Program-made: the position numbers and the translations under genes | Assembly (NCBI RefSeq): GCF_009765775.1 | Contig: NZ_LMUU01000031.1 | Span: 1 to 56,165, forward strand | Length of the DNA stretch: 56,165 nucleotides | Source of the DNA: Beijerinckia sp. L45 | GTDB lineage: Bacteria > Pseudomonadota > Alphaproteobacteria > Rhizobiales > Beijerinckiaceae | Direction of reading: 5' to 3' | Notes under the pieces: model-generated | Databases searched by the model: none | What the model was told of the DNA's origin: nothing | The model's input: only the letters and a program-made list of their open reading frames with translations | Shown: positions 8,040 to 17,331 of the stretch, in pieces | How positions within the stretch are numbered: position 1 is the first letter of the stretch | How the letters are laid out: each line of letters begins with the position of its first letter

Positions 8040-8631
8040 GAATGGCGAGGGATTGTCATTCCGTAAGCATCGCGGCTTTGCCGACCTGTGACAGCAGGCG
8101 GCAAGGGAAGCTTGAGAGCAACGCAGCTGCTTTCGAGCCTCGCGCGCGCCCAAGCCTGCATGACGGTGGATCGCCCGCCAAGGCTATCTGAGATCCGATC
8201 GATACCGGCTCGGGGATCACATAGGGGCGCGCGCGTCGACGCGGGCCGGATCTCCCGAAGGCGCGCACCGGCAGGCAGGCGAAGACGAAGGGCGAGCACA
8301 CCGTCGGGCACTCATACTCGGCGTCGGCCGCCGGACGCTAAGTCTCGCCGAGGCGATCGAGTTCGTCTGTTGTGAGGCGGCGTTCACGGGGAGCCTCGCG
8401 CTATTGCGCGAATCCAGCCATGTGTCGGTCCCGCGCGGCAAAAGCCCCGTTTTTCCTGCGAAGCCATACATGCTAGCGGTGGTGGCAAGACGGCGATTTG
8501 TCGGGTACGGGCACCGCTTCAAGCCCAGATCACTCTGTGCGATCATGCCGACGAGAAATTTTCGGGGTCCCTGTCCGAATGATAAAGTGCTTTATGCTGA
8601 GGCACGTAGATGATTCCTGGTCGGCTATCTC
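8040..8631. other. Intergenic region, 592 bases, no convincing gene
   Basis: Separates the end of the amidase operon from the GntR gene. Short open frames on both strands here have arginine-rich, low-complexity translations typical of chance frames in GC-rich DNA. The only structures seen are a 12-base palindrome CGCGTCGACGCG at 8232-8243, which can occur by chance at this GC content, a weak pair of half-sites (ATTTTCGG at 8558-8565 and CCGAAT at 8575-8580), and the dyad at 8582-8595 listed separately. Confidence 0.6.
8582..8595 (+). promoter_or_regulatory. Dyad ATAAAG-TG-CTTTAT upstream of gntR
   Basis: Perfect 6-base arms around a 2-base centre, 36 bases before the GntR start codon. Size, symmetry and AT content fit an operator for autoregulation by a GntR dimer. 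Inference from position and symmetry only. Confidence 0.4.
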
Positions 8632-9354
8632 ATGACGAACATTTCGCAGAAATCGGGGCTCCTGGACGAGCGGGACTCGCCCACCATTGCGACCACGACA
8701 CAGAACCGTCTTCGTGCCGACATCGTGGATTTGACCCTGAAACCGGGGCAGACCCTGCGGTTCGATTGGCTCCGCGAAAAATATCAGGTGAGTCTAAGCC
8801 CGTTACGCGAAGCGCTCATGCGCCTCATCGCGGAGGGTCTTGTTCTTCTGGAGGACCACCGGGGGTTTCGGGTGGCGCCGGTTTCGACGGAGCATCTGCT
8901 CGACCTGACCATGGTACGCAGCGAAATGGAGGCTCTGGCGATCAGCCTTTCGATCGAGAAGGGCGACGAGCACTGGGAATCCTTCGTGCTCGCGTCTTTG
9001 AACACGCTCTCGAAATATCCCGGGAAAAACGGTCGCGAATTATTCGATCCCGAATACGAGAAGCGGCATCGGACGTTTCATTATTCTCTTTACGCGGCCT
9101 GCGGGTCGCCGATCTTGCTCGCGACGCTGGCCCAGTTCAACAACCAGTGGGCGCGGTACAGACTGCTGTCCGGACGGTATATGAGCCGCGGACGCAATAT
9201 CGCACGCGAGCACGAGGATCTGAAGAAGGCCGTCCTGGCGCGTAACGCCGAGACGGCCACCCGCTTAATCCAGCGGCACATTTCCGCTTCTGCCGACTCG
9301 ATTCTCACATCGTCGGAACCGATCTTCGACAATTCGACAGAGATCTGGCCGTAG
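8632..9354 (+). CDS. GntR-family transcriptional regulator (FCD/FadR subfamily)
   Basis: A 240-residue DNA-binding regulator. Residues about 22-85 form the GntR winged helix-turn-helix (LRADIVDLTLKPGQTLRFDWLREKYQVSLSPLREALMRL split around the recognition helix), followed by GLVLLEDHRGFRVAPVS. Residues about 95-215 form the all-helical FCD effector domain with the metal-ligand pattern of the family (D..MVRSEMEALA, HRTFHYSLYAACGS, REHEDL, IQRHI). FCD regulators usually bind carboxylic acids or amino-acid-like ligands and repress catabolic genes. It lies between the amidase operon and the porin/LVIVD-CobW units, both candidates for its control. It has the general layout of CsiR-type members; the ligand cannot be told. 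Confidence 0.9.
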   Translation: MTNISQKSGLLDERDSPTIATTTQNRLRADIVDLTLKPGQTLRFDWLREKYQVSLSPLREALMRLIAEGLVLLEDHRGFRVAPVSTEHLLDLTMVRSEMEALAISLSIEKGDEHWESFVLASLNTLSKYPGKNGRELFDPEYEKRHRTFHYSLYAACGSPILLATLAQFNNQWARYRLLSGRYMSRGRNIAREHEDLKKAVLARNAETATRLIQRHISASADSILTSSEPIFDNSTEIWP

Positions 9355-9376
9355 ATCGATCGCTGCGTCGCGCCCA

Positions 9377-9395
9377 GTCCGGGATGGACCCGGAC
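9377..9395 (+). terminator. Hairpin just after gntR
   Basis: Arms GTCCGGG (9377-9383) and CCCGGAC (9389-9395) with a 5-base loop, 23 bases after the gntR stop. No T-run follows, so it may act only as a 3-prime stabilising or weak terminator hairpin. Confidence 0.35.
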
Positions 9396-9482
9396 GAGAC
9401 GCAAGGTTGCTGATGGCTGACATCGGTCGCGACGGTCGTCGGCTGACAAACGATCCGTCGGGAGTTCTTCGATTTTATGATC

Positions 9483-9509
9483 GGCGGCGTGGGCTCTTGT
9501 CACGCCGCC
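9483..9509. terminator. Hairpin between convergent gntR and porin genes
   Basis: Perfect 9-base arms GGCGGCGTG (9483-9491) and CACGCCGCC (9501-9509) around a 9-base loop, located in the convergent gap. On the minus strand the stem is followed by GATCATAAAATCG, moderately AT-rich. Position fits a bidirectional terminator. Confidence 0.5.
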
Positions 9510-9527
9510 TTCCATCATGATCGTCGG

Positions 9528-10985
9528 TTAGAACCCGAGCTTCGGCAGGCCGAGCGTTTCGGGGAAGAAGACAGAGATTGCGGCACCGACGAACAGGACG
9601 TGCGTATTGTTCGGGGAGGGCACAGCGACGTTCACCTGGTCGGGATTGACGATGTAGTCGAGGAAGGGCTTGAACGTCACGCCCGGCGCCAACGCCAGAC
9701 CGTAGTTCACTTCCACGGTCGTCTCGGCGCCATGGGATGTCGCGCCGAACCCACGTTTCTGCAGGGCGCTGTTGACGAAGTTCGTGTAGTCGGAATTGAG
9801 AAGGATGTACCCGACCGAGACGTTGAACTTGTCGTTCGGGCGCTCTGCAAACGGGCCTCTCCAGACGAAGCCGCCGTAAAAAGCGTCGTCGATGATCGGG
9901 TTGCCCGTCGTGATCAGGTTGGCGTCGACGAAGAGCGTGATCCCGCGCTCCGACGTCATATCGGGGCGATAGACCACTTTCTGGGCCTGCATCCACATCT
10001 CGCTCTTGCCATGATCGACCTTCGCGGTGCCGCCGAAGAGTCCGCGATTGCGATTGCTGCTGTTCTGCAGCGGGTCGCTGTAGTCGCCCGTGTCATAGAG
10101 CGCGCCGATATCGATCGTGGTTGGATAGGGATCGTTTTTGTAGGATGTCCGATAGCCGAACTGCGCCGGGATGGTCACGCCCCGCGCACGGTCGAAGCCC
10201 CAATCGGGGCCGGGCCAATTGTAGTGCCCTGTCGTGGCGAGCGACGGCTCGTCTTCATAGGCGGCGATATTGAAGAAGAAGTTTTTAGGGAGCTGGGTCT
10301 GCGTGACGAGCCCCCACGACGACGTCAGATAGCTCGGGTAGCCCCTGACCCCGTTGAAGGCGGACGGTGCGGCGCAGAGCGAGAACACGAACTCGCAATA
10401 GAGATCGGTGGTGTCGAACTCCGTTCCCGTCGGGACGCGGCCGACGCGGACGTCGAACCTGTGGTCGAAAAACGATTGCTCGTAGGAGAGTTCGTTGAGC
10501 CGCGACGCCGCGGGGCCACTGAAAACCTTGTTGTTGGCGTAGTTGCTTCCGGAGTAGGGCAGGAAAGGAAGACCGTTCAGGTCGTTGGCCAGGAAATGGA
10601 CCGAACCGCCCTGAATGCCCGCGATGCGATTCATGTCGAGGTCGAAGCCGAGCGTGGTGAAGCCCTCATAGAGCGAGCCGCGTTTCAATCCGCCGCTGAC
10701 GTTCGAGAACTCCTCGTTGAAGGTTCGTCCGGTAACATAGATGCCGTAGTCGGCAAGGCTCTTGCCGATCTTTTCGCCTACAGGCCGCAGATTGAAAAAA
10801 TAGCCTTGGCCTGTCCCGGCATTCGGCAAGGGCAGCGCCGGAGTCGGTGATTGTGTGAGGGGCGACGCCGTCGTCCCGACGTCGGTCCGCTGTTGTGCGA
10901 AAGCGCTTGTGTTGGTCAATGTCGCGGTCGCCATCAAAGCAGCTGCAACGCCGACTCCGCCGATTGTGGTCCAAAGTTTTTGCAT
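9528..10985 (-). CDS. OprB-family outer-membrane porin
   Basis: A 485-residue protein with a Sec signal peptide (MQKLWTTIGGVGVAAALMATATLTNTSAFAQ) and then a beta-barrel pattern with alternating aromatic/polar strands and Gly-Asn-Asp turns. The motifs RGSLYEGFTTLGFDLDMNRIAG and FRxGRV..GTEFDTTDLYCEF are typical of the carbohydrate-selective OprB family. The frame is open 7 codons further upstream, but ATG 10985 directly precedes the signal peptide and has GGGGGA 4 bases away. It is a clear paralogue of the porin at 32919-34361, sharing most motifs. OprB proteins allow passive diffusion of sugars and other small polar solutes; here an amide or N-compound is a reasonable substrate guess. It has a long upstream region with hairpins and a large inverted repeat. 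Confidence 0.88.
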   Translation of the reverse strand: MQKLWTTIGGVGVAAALMATATLTNTSAFAQQRTDVGTTASPLTQSPTPALPLPNAGTGQGYFFNLRPVGEKIGKSLADYGIYVTGRTFNEEFSNVSGGLKRGSLYEGFTTLGFDLDMNRIAGIQGGSVHFLANDLNGLPFLPYSGSNYANNKVFSGPAASRLNELSYEQSFFDHRFDVRVGRVPTGTEFDTTDLYCEFVFSLCAAPSAFNGVRGYPSYLTSSWGLVTQTQLPKNFFFNIAAYEDEPSLATTGHYNWPGPDWGFDRARGVTIPAQFGYRTSYKNDPYPTTIDIGALYDTGDYSDPLQNSSNRNRGLFGGTAKVDHGKSEMWMQAQKVVYRPDMTSERGITLFVDANLITTGNPIIDDAFYGGFVWRGPFAERPNDKFNVSVGYILLNSDYTNFVNSALQKRGFGATSHGAETTVEVNYGLALAPGVTFKPFLDYIVNPDQVNVAVPSPNNTHVLFVGAAISVFFPETLGLPKLGF

Positions 10986-11055
10986 ACGTCCCCCATCCGG
11001 GTTCATACTGCTTGCCAGTATGTCCCGCGTGCCCAGTCATTCGTGGAAATCCGCA

Positions 11056-11103
11056 GCCGCACCGTGCGGCCGCATGTGTCGGCGAGCCCTCACCCCCGTG
11101 AGG
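11056..11103 (-). promoter_or_regulatory. Two GC hairpins in the probable porin leader
   Basis: Arms GCCGCAC/GTGCGGC (11056-11062 and 11064-11070, 1-base centre) and CCTCAC/GTGAGG (11088-11093 and 11098-11103, 4-base loop), about 70-120 bases before the porin ATG on the minus strand. If transcription starts near the large inverted repeat they would lie in the 5-prime leader. Confidence 0.35.
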
Positions 11104-11158
11104 TGACTCGACATCGCGGCTGTTGCCAACCAAGATGCTCCGACATCAAACTGAAGTC

Positions 11159-11192
11159 GATTTTCGAATATTACACACTATATTCGAAAATC
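11159..11192. promoter_or_regulatory. Large inverted repeat (GATTTTCGAATA ... TATTCGAAAATC), probable operator
   Basis: Perfect 12-base arms at 11159-11170 and 11181-11192 with a 10-base spacer, embedded in otherwise GC-rich DNA, about 175 bases before the porin start. The half-site TTTTCGAATA recurs at 13688-13719 in front of the LVIVD-cobW pair, which argues for a specific regulator rather than chance. Confidence 0.65.
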
Positions 11193-11220
11193 AAGCGGGC
11201 TTTGCATAAATCGCTGAAGC

Positions 11221-11236
11221 TGGCACGGAAATTGCA
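11221..11236 (+). promoter_or_regulatory. Consensus sigma-54 promoter TGGCACG-N4-TTGCA
   Basis: TGGCACG at 11221-11227, four bases, then TTGCA at 11232-11236: GG and GC are separated by exactly 10 bases. This is the textbook RpoN consensus. It points rightward, with a predicted start near 11247, into the antisense strand of the CobW gene; no plus-strand gene follows until 14002. A dyad ACATCA-TG-TGATGT (11236-11249) covers the predicted start. Confidence 0.6.
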
Positions 11237-11289
11237 CATCATGTGATGTCGCTGCAGGGCTCGTTCGCCGGGATCGCATGACCGACAAC

Positions 11290-12315
<1,026 letters not shown>

Positions 12316-12325
12316 CGATGCGGCC

Positions 12326-13564
12326 TCAAAAATCCATTTCTAAGATGTAGACGCCACCGGCGTGCCGGTCGACCGCGTAGACGATGCCGCGCTCGTCGAT
12401 GTGGACGTCGTTGATCTGGATCGAGCCCGTCGGCGCGCCCGTCGGGGCCGGCGGGATGAAGTGCGCGATTTCCTTCGGCTGATAGGGATTGGAAATGTCG
12501 TAGGCGCGTAGACCCGCGTTGAAGAAGGTTCCGACGATCACCTGATCAGAAAACCAGGAAGTCTTGACCGGCGTGTTCTCGTGCAGGTTATGCGCTCCCA
12601 TGCGGCCGCCGCGCTTTGCGAACTTGGCATAGTCCGGCGGCGGGAACGTGGCGATCGGCACCGGATTGGTCTCGTCGCGCGCATCGAGCACCCAGACGAG
12701 CTTCGGATAATCGGCGCCGTCATCGAGCACGGACTCATCGGTGACGATCAGCAGACCGCGATCGAACAGCGGCAGCGCGGTGTGGGTGAAGCCCGCATAA
12801 GGCGGTGAGTTGTCCCAGCGCGAGATGACCTTGGGGTTACTTTTGTCGGCGATGTCCATGATGAACATGCCGGCGTCGAGATAGCCGAGGTAGCAGCGGT
12901 CCGGGCGTTGCGGATAGACATTGGTGTTGTGAGCCCGGAAGCCGGAGTCCGAGCCGGCCGGATGGCGTTTTGGTTGTGGCGCGGTGTCGCCCACGCGCGT
13001 GCCCGGCAGCCACCAGCGGCCGGCTTCCACGGGCTTCGCCGGGTTGCGCACGTCGATGATCCGATAGCACTGGTCGTCCAGCACGTTGTGCGGCACGAAA
13101 TCCGGCGCGCCCGACGCCATGTGGACGAATTCGCCGTCGCAGAACCAAAGCTGGTGCACGCCGCGCGACGCCGCGCCGTCGGTGCTCATGAAGGCGATCG
13201 ACTTCGGGCTCTCCGGCACCGAGATGTCCCAGAGTTCAAGGCCGGTGCCCGTCATCCCGGGCTTCTGCGCCTGATAGGCGACGGCCATCACGTCGCCGGT
13301 CACCTCCAGCGAGTTGGAGCGCAGGTAGGAGTGCGGCAGAGCCGTCTGGACCACAACCTTCGGGTTCTTCGGGTCGGTGACGTCGAGGCCGGTGAAATTC
13401 TTGGGGGCGCTCTCATGGGCCAGCCACAGGATGCGGCGGCCGTCCTTTGCGATCTGCACGGACACGCCTTCGCCGACGCCGCCGAAGCCGCCGAGTTGAT
13501 GATTGGCCAGCAGCTTGAAATTGAGGGTCGATCCCTGGTCGCCGGGAAGTACGGATATGGTCAT
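12326..13564 (-). CDS. LVIVD-repeat beta-propeller protein
   Basis: A 412-residue protein built of repeated blade-like units that end in phrases such as GLDVTDPKNPKVV, LWDISVPESPKSI, IIDVRNPAKPVEAG, IMDIADKSNPKVI, VLDARDETNPVPI and AYDISNPYQPKEI. This DxxNPxxP pattern is the LVIVD repeat, expected to form a beta-propeller. No signal peptide is visible, so it is probably cytoplasmic. Biochemical role of the family is unknown to me; conserved His residues (VHQLW, HNTNVYP, GFTHTALP, AHNLHEN) could bind metal in the propeller centre. First gene of a two-gene operon with the CobW GTPase, which strengthens a metal connection. ATG 13564 has AAGGAAA upstream. Confidence 0.8.
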   Translation of the reverse strand: MTISVLPGDQGSTLNFKLLANHQLGGFGGVGEGVSVQIAKDGRRILWLAHESAPKNFTGLDVTDPKNPKVVVQTALPHSYLRSNSLEVTGDVMAVAYQAQKPGMTGTGLELWDISVPESPKSIAFMSTDGAASRGVHQLWFCDGEFVHMASGAPDFVPHNVLDDQCYRIIDVRNPAKPVEAGRWWLPGTRVGDTAPQPKRHPAGSDSGFRAHNTNVYPQRPDRCYLGYLDAGMFIMDIADKSNPKVISRWDNSPPYAGFTHTALPLFDRGLLIVTDESVLDDGADYPKLVWVLDARDETNPVPIATFPPPDYAKFAKRGGRMGAHNLHENTPVKTSWFSDQVIVGTFFNAGLRAYDISNPYQPKEIAHFIPPAPTGAPTGSIQINDVHIDERGIVYAVDRHAGGVYILEMDF

Positions 13565-14001
13565 CGGACGCTTGTTTCCTTGGAGTCCAGGTTGGCGCGC
13601 CTTGCCATGACGAAGCCGGGCGCCCCGTCATGGTCTGCTTGGTCCGGGTTTTGGATATGAGGAGGGCGACCAACGCAAGACGTGCCTATTTTCGAATATC
13701 CTATTCGACTTTCGAAAATGTGCCAAGTATGGTCGATCGGCGGGTTTGAAGGCTGGTCGCGTTCCTGACCTCCGCGGCGGTAAATCGGTGGCAGCGGTGA
13801 AGACGGCTGCTCGGCCTCATCCTGCTGCAAAATGCCGGTTTGAAGCACACCGATGGACGGCGCCGGGTCTCGTCGGGTCGAGGGGAGAAGAAGCCGCCAG
13901 CTGCCGCTCATCCGAAGTGTGGTAGCGAACGTTTCGCGCGCCACTCGGACTGGTCTATCCCTGCCCTAACCATGTTCACTCATCATGGAAATTCCAAGCG
14001 C
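13565..14001. other. Intergenic region between divergent LVIVD and aldo/keto reductase genes
   Basis: A 437-base divergent gap. Apart from the overlapping inverted repeats at 13688-13719 no coding or structured feature is convincing; an open frame through the right part reads into the reductase from upstream but has an arginine-rich, non-family translation. Confidence 0.6.
13688..13719. promoter_or_regulatory. Nested inverted repeats sharing the TTTTCGAATA half-site
   Basis: ATTTTCGAA (13688-13696) pairs with TTCGAAAAT (13711-13719), and nested inside TCGAATA (13692-13698) pairs with TATTCGA (13702-13708) across 3 bases. The half-site equals that of the inverted repeat at 11159-11192. It lies 124 bases upstream of the LVIVD start on the minus strand and could also affect the plus-strand reductase. 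Confidence 0.6.
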
Positions 14002-14847
14002 ATGACTTCAAAAGCTTTCACGATCTCCGCTCACGGTGCCCAGATGCCGGCGATCGGCTTCGGCACCATGGACTTTCCCTCGCGCGGTGCCGAACTGGTC
14101 GCCCATGCCATCCAGTCGGGATACCGCCTGATCGACACGGCGCGCAAATACGGCACGGAAGAGCAGGTGGGCGAAGGCATTCGTGCCAGCGGGATCGCCC
14201 GCGAAGACTTGTGGATCACCACGAAGGTGACCGAGCTTAACGCACGCGAGCTTGATTTCTTGATCTCGGCCGAAACCAGCCTGAAGGCGATGGGTGTCGG
14301 CTATGTCGACCTGCTGCTGGTGCATTGGCCGCAACCCGGGGTGCCGTTCGCCGAGACGCTGGGCGCGCTCGCCAGGGCCAAGCGCGGCGGCATCGCCAGG
14401 CATATAGGCGTGTCGAACTTTACGATCGCCATGCTGGAGCAGGCGGTCAAGGTGTGCCCTGAGCCGCTGCTCACCAATCAGGTCGAGTATCATGCCTATC
14501 TCCCACAAACGGCCATGCTGGCGGCCCTGAAGCGGCATGGCATGATCCTCACCGCCTATTGCCCAGTCGCGCGCGGCCAACTGTTGGACGATCCGGTCAT
14601 CACCGAAATCGCGAAAATTCGCGGCAAGACCACGGCCCAGGTCGCGCTGCGTTGGCTGGTGCAGCAGCCGTTGGTTGCCGCCGTGCCGCGCGCGCTGAGC
14701 GAGGCGCATATCGATCAGAATCTCGACATTTTCGACTTTGCGCTCGACGAGGCGGAGATGGCGCTGATCGCGACGCTGCGCGCCAAGCAGTTGCGCCTCG
14801 TCAACCCGCCGGAGCGCGCGCCGGCATGGGATCTCGAAACGCTCTGA
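14002..14847 (+). CDS. Aldo/keto reductase
   Basis: A 281-residue NADPH-dependent TIM-barrel reductase. The family tetrad is visible: Asp in LIDTA, Tyr in RKYGTE, Lys in WITTKV and His in LLVHWPQPG; the later motifs HIGVSNFTIAML, LTNQVEYHAYLPQ and YCPVARGQL are also canonical. It should reduce small aldehydes or ketones to alcohols. The frame is open from 13840, but residues before ATG 14002 do not look like protein and the family N-terminus begins at MTSKAF, so 14002 is chosen; ATG 13972 is an alternative. It sits alone on the plus strand ahead of an MFS transporter, with a 93-base gap. Confidence 0.88.
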   Translation: MTSKAFTISAHGAQMPAIGFGTMDFPSRGAELVAHAIQSGYRLIDTARKYGTEEQVGEGIRASGIAREDLWITTKVTELNARELDFLISAETSLKAMGVGYVDLLLVHWPQPGVPFAETLGALARAKRGGIARHIGVSNFTIAMLEQAVKVCPEPLLTNQVEYHAYLPQTAMLAALKRHGMILTAYCPVARGQLLDDPVITEIAKIRGKTTAQVALRWLVQQPLVAAVPRALSEAHIDQNLDIFDFALDEAEMALIATLRAKQLRLVNPPERAPAWDLETL

Positions 14848-14940
14848 GCCGACGTCAGCCGGACGCGCCGGCGCTTTTCATCATCCGATCGCGGGGGATC
14901 TTGCGTTCGTGGTCCATCCACCGTTCCGGAGTCTCACCGA

Positions 14941-16203
14941 ATGCAAAGCCTGCCGCGCCTGTCGACAAAATTCGCCCTGATCTCGTTCCTGCTGGTCTGC
15001 CTGACCTACGTCGTCAACGCGATGGATCGCAGCGTTTTTCCGGTGCTCCTGCCGGCCGTCGCGAAGGAATATAGTTTCCCGCTTGCGACCGGCGGATTGT
15101 TGGCGACTCTGTTCACGCTCGGGCTCGGCATCGCCGGTATTCCCGGCGGCTTCCTGTTCGATCGGCTGTCGCGCCGGGCCGTCGCGGCCCTGGGTATCGT
15201 GATTTATTCGGTCTGCACCATCCTGACCTGCGTCTCGATCGGCTTCTACGACATGGCCGCCTATCGCGTCGTGTCGGGCGTCGGCGAGGCGCTGCAAAAC
15301 GTTGCGATTTTCACCATTGCCGGCACGTATTTCCTGAGCAACCGCACGCTGGCACTCGGCGTGCTCAACGTGGCCTATGGCGCGGGGTCCTTCATCGGGC
15401 CGCGCTGGGGCAGCGCGCTGATGATCGAATCCGGCAATTGGCATGTCCCGATGTATGTCTTCGGGGTGGTGGGGCTGATCGGCGCCGCCATCGTGATGCT
15501 CTTGGTGTCGCGGCGGTTCTCCGAACAGACCGGGGTGGTGGCCCTGCGCGATAGCGTCGAGGAAAGCCATATCCCGGCGCGCCTTCTCAACTGTAACACC
15601 GTTCTGCTGGCGCTGGTCTCCGTTGGTGCCGGCCTCGCCAATTTTGGTTACGTCGGGCTCTATCCGACATTTCTGCGTACCGCGCTGCATTTCTCGGCGC
15701 AGGACGCGGCCGCCGCGGCCAGCATGTATGGCGTCGGCGCGCTGATGGGGATCCCCGTCGGCTACCTCGCCGACCGCATCAATCAGAAGGCGTTGCATCT
15801 GTTCGCGCTGGTTATGCTGGGCACCGTCGCCTACGCGATCTTCAATCTCGCGACCAGTTTCGCGGCGCAGGAGTGGTTGGCGTTCGGCGAGGGCATGGCG
15901 GCAAGCGCCATCCTCTACGTCAACGGCTACTCTTTGATGCAACGGTCGGTGCGCGCCAGCATGGTCGGCCGGGCCTCCGGCCTCTACATTTGCTGCTACT
16001 ATACCGCGGCAGCCGTCTCCGGCTATTGTTTCGCCTCGCTGAAAGTCGTCTTCGACAATTGGGGAACGGCCGCGCTGGTGTTGATGTCCGGGCAATTGGT
16101 CATCGCGTTCATCTTGATGTCGTTCTTCGACACGACGCGGATCGCCAACCGTCCGAAAGCGGCGGCAGCGCCCCTGGCCAAAGGTGACGCCGAAGCAGTT
16201 TGA
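14941..16203 (+). CDS. MFS transporter
   Basis: A 420-residue integral membrane protein with about 12 hydrophobic helices. The signature loop between helices 2 and 3 is GGFLFDRLSRRAVAALG, and an equivalent GYLADRINQKALH lies between helices 8 and 9, typical of the major facilitator superfamily. It has a GGAG ribosome-binding site before ATG 14941. It should move a small solute with protons. Because the acetamidase/formamidase-like gene follows 93 bases later on the same strand, uptake of an amide or organic acid is plausible, but no sequence feature sets the substrate. Confidence 0.85.
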   Translation: MQSLPRLSTKFALISFLLVCLTYVVNAMDRSVFPVLLPAVAKEYSFPLATGGLLATLFTLGLGIAGIPGGFLFDRLSRRAVAALGIVIYSVCTILTCVSIGFYDMAAYRVVSGVGEALQNVAIFTIAGTYFLSNRTLALGVLNVAYGAGSFIGPRWGSALMIESGNWHVPMYVFGVVGLIGAAIVMLLVSRRFSEQTGVVALRDSVEESHIPARLLNCNTVLLALVSVGAGLANFGYVGLYPTFLRTALHFSAQDAAAAASMYGVGALMGIPVGYLADRINQKALHLFALVMLGTVAYAIFNLATSFAAQEWLAFGEGMAASAILYVNGYSLMQRSVRASMVGRASGLYICCYYTAAAVSGYCFASLKVVFDNWGTAALVLMSGQLVIAFILMSFFDTTRIANRPKAAAAPLAKGDAEAV

Positions 16204-16296
16204 AGAGGCAGCCGGATGCTCTGATGCCAAAGCACGTCACGAGTGCTTCGGCGTGTCGGGTGAGGGTGACCAACGCATTGCCGCAAGGATTATTTG

Positions 16297-17241
16297 ATGG
16301 CCCACCATCGTCTCGACGCCGGCCCTGATACAGTCCATTGGGGCTACCTCGACGCGGCTCTCCCGCCGGTCCTGGCGATCGATTCCGGCGACACCGTCTT
16401 CGTGACGACGGCGAGCGGAAGCCCTGACCAGCTACCGACAGAGGACGGCTTCTCGGTTCGCGACGGACTGCGGGCGATCCACGCCACCGTCGAGCAGCGC
16501 CTGGGGCCGCACATCCTCAACGGCCCCATCTTCGTTCGCGGCGCGGAGCCAGGTGACGCTCTCCGCGTGACGATCGTGGATGTTTCGCTCGCCGACGACT
16601 GGGGCTACAATCTTATCGCGCCGGACAAGGGTCTGCTGCCGGACGATTTTCCGGTCGGCGGCGTGATCCACCTCGGGATCGATCGGATTAACGGCCGGAT
16701 CGTTACGCCCTGGGGCATCACCATCCCCGCGCGCCCGTTCTTCGGGGTCATCGGGACGGCGCCCGCACCCGAAGAAGGCGCGGTCACATCTGTCGTGCCC
16801 GGCTCCTTCGGCGGCAACATCGACAACAAGGAGCTGACGGCGGGATCGGTGTTGTATCTGCCGGTCGCCACGCCCGGCGGTCTCCTCTCGGTCGGCGACG
16901 GACACGCCGCTCAAGGGGACGGCGAGGTCTGCCTGACCGCCGTGGAAACGGGGCTCGCCGGCACGCTGCAGATCGATCTCCTAAAGGGCGCAGACCTATC
17001 CGCGCCCTATGCCGAGACCAAGACGCATCTGATTGCGATGGCGTTCGACGACGATTTCGACGAAGCCGTCCGGACCGGGGTGCGCCGCATGATCGTCCTG
17101 ATCTGCAACGCCAGCACATTGTCCCCCGATCAAGCGTATCGGCTCTGCAGCATCGCCGCCGATGTGAGGATCACGCAGGTGGTCAATCGGAAACGCGGCG
17201 TTCATGTCATGCTGCCTCTCGAGCTGTTACGAAACGCATAA
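16297..17241 (+). CDS. Acetamidase/formamidase family protein
   Basis: A 314-residue cytoplasmic enzyme of the FmdA/AmdA family. Recognisable elements are HWGYLDAALPPVLAIDSGD near the start, GPIFVRGAEPGDALRV (about residues 75-90), PGSFGGNIDNKELTAGS and LYLPVATPGGLLSVGDGHAAQGDGEV (both family hallmarks, shown as motifs). Such enzymes hydrolyse short amides such as formamide or acetamide to ammonia and the acid. ATG 16297 has AAGGA 7 bases upstream; TTG 16294 is in frame but less likely. Length is typical of the shorter bacterial branch. Its presence close to the dimethylformamidase-like operon supports a short-amide utilisation theme. Confidence 0.88.
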   Translation: MAHHRLDAGPDTVHWGYLDAALPPVLAIDSGDTVFVTTASGSPDQLPTEDGFSVRDGLRAIHATVEQRLGPHILNGPIFVRGAEPGDALRVTIVDVSLADDWGYNLIAPDKGLLPDDFPVGGVIHLGIDRINGRIVTPWGITIPARPFFGVIGTAPAPEEGAVTSVVPGSFGGNIDNKELTAGSVLYLPVATPGGLLSVGDGHAAQGDGEVCLTAVETGLAGTLQIDLLKGADLSAPYAETKTHLIAMAFDDDFDEAVRTGVRRMIVLICNASTLSPDQAYRLCSIAADVRITQVVNRKRGVHVMLPLELLRNA

Positions 17242-17331
17242 CGTGCCCGCCGCTTCGGTCTTTGCCGGCCGTTGCGCAAGGTCCCGTTGATCGATGGTGG
17301 CAGTCTTCGCCCTACGGCAAGACCTTATGAT

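Larger units (their letters stand above)
10986..11289. other. Regulatory intergenic region upstream of the porin
   Basis: About 300 bases with no gene between the porin start and the end of the CobW gene. It contains two GC-rich hairpins near the porin, a large AT-rich inverted repeat and a consensus sigma-54 promoter, each listed separately. Confidence 0.7.

Noticed and set aside
8232-8243. Palindrome CGCGTCGACGCG
   Set aside because: A GC-only 12-base palindrome far from gene starts is expected by chance at this composition.
8021-8546. Several short frames on both strands after the amidase operon
   Set aside because: No ribosome-binding sites, arginine-rich translations and mutual overlap; treated as non-coding.
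9477-10850. 457-codon plus-strand frame opposite the first porin
   Set aside because: Translation is rich in Arg/Val/Glu without family features, while the minus strand encodes a porin with signal peptide and a ribosome-binding site.
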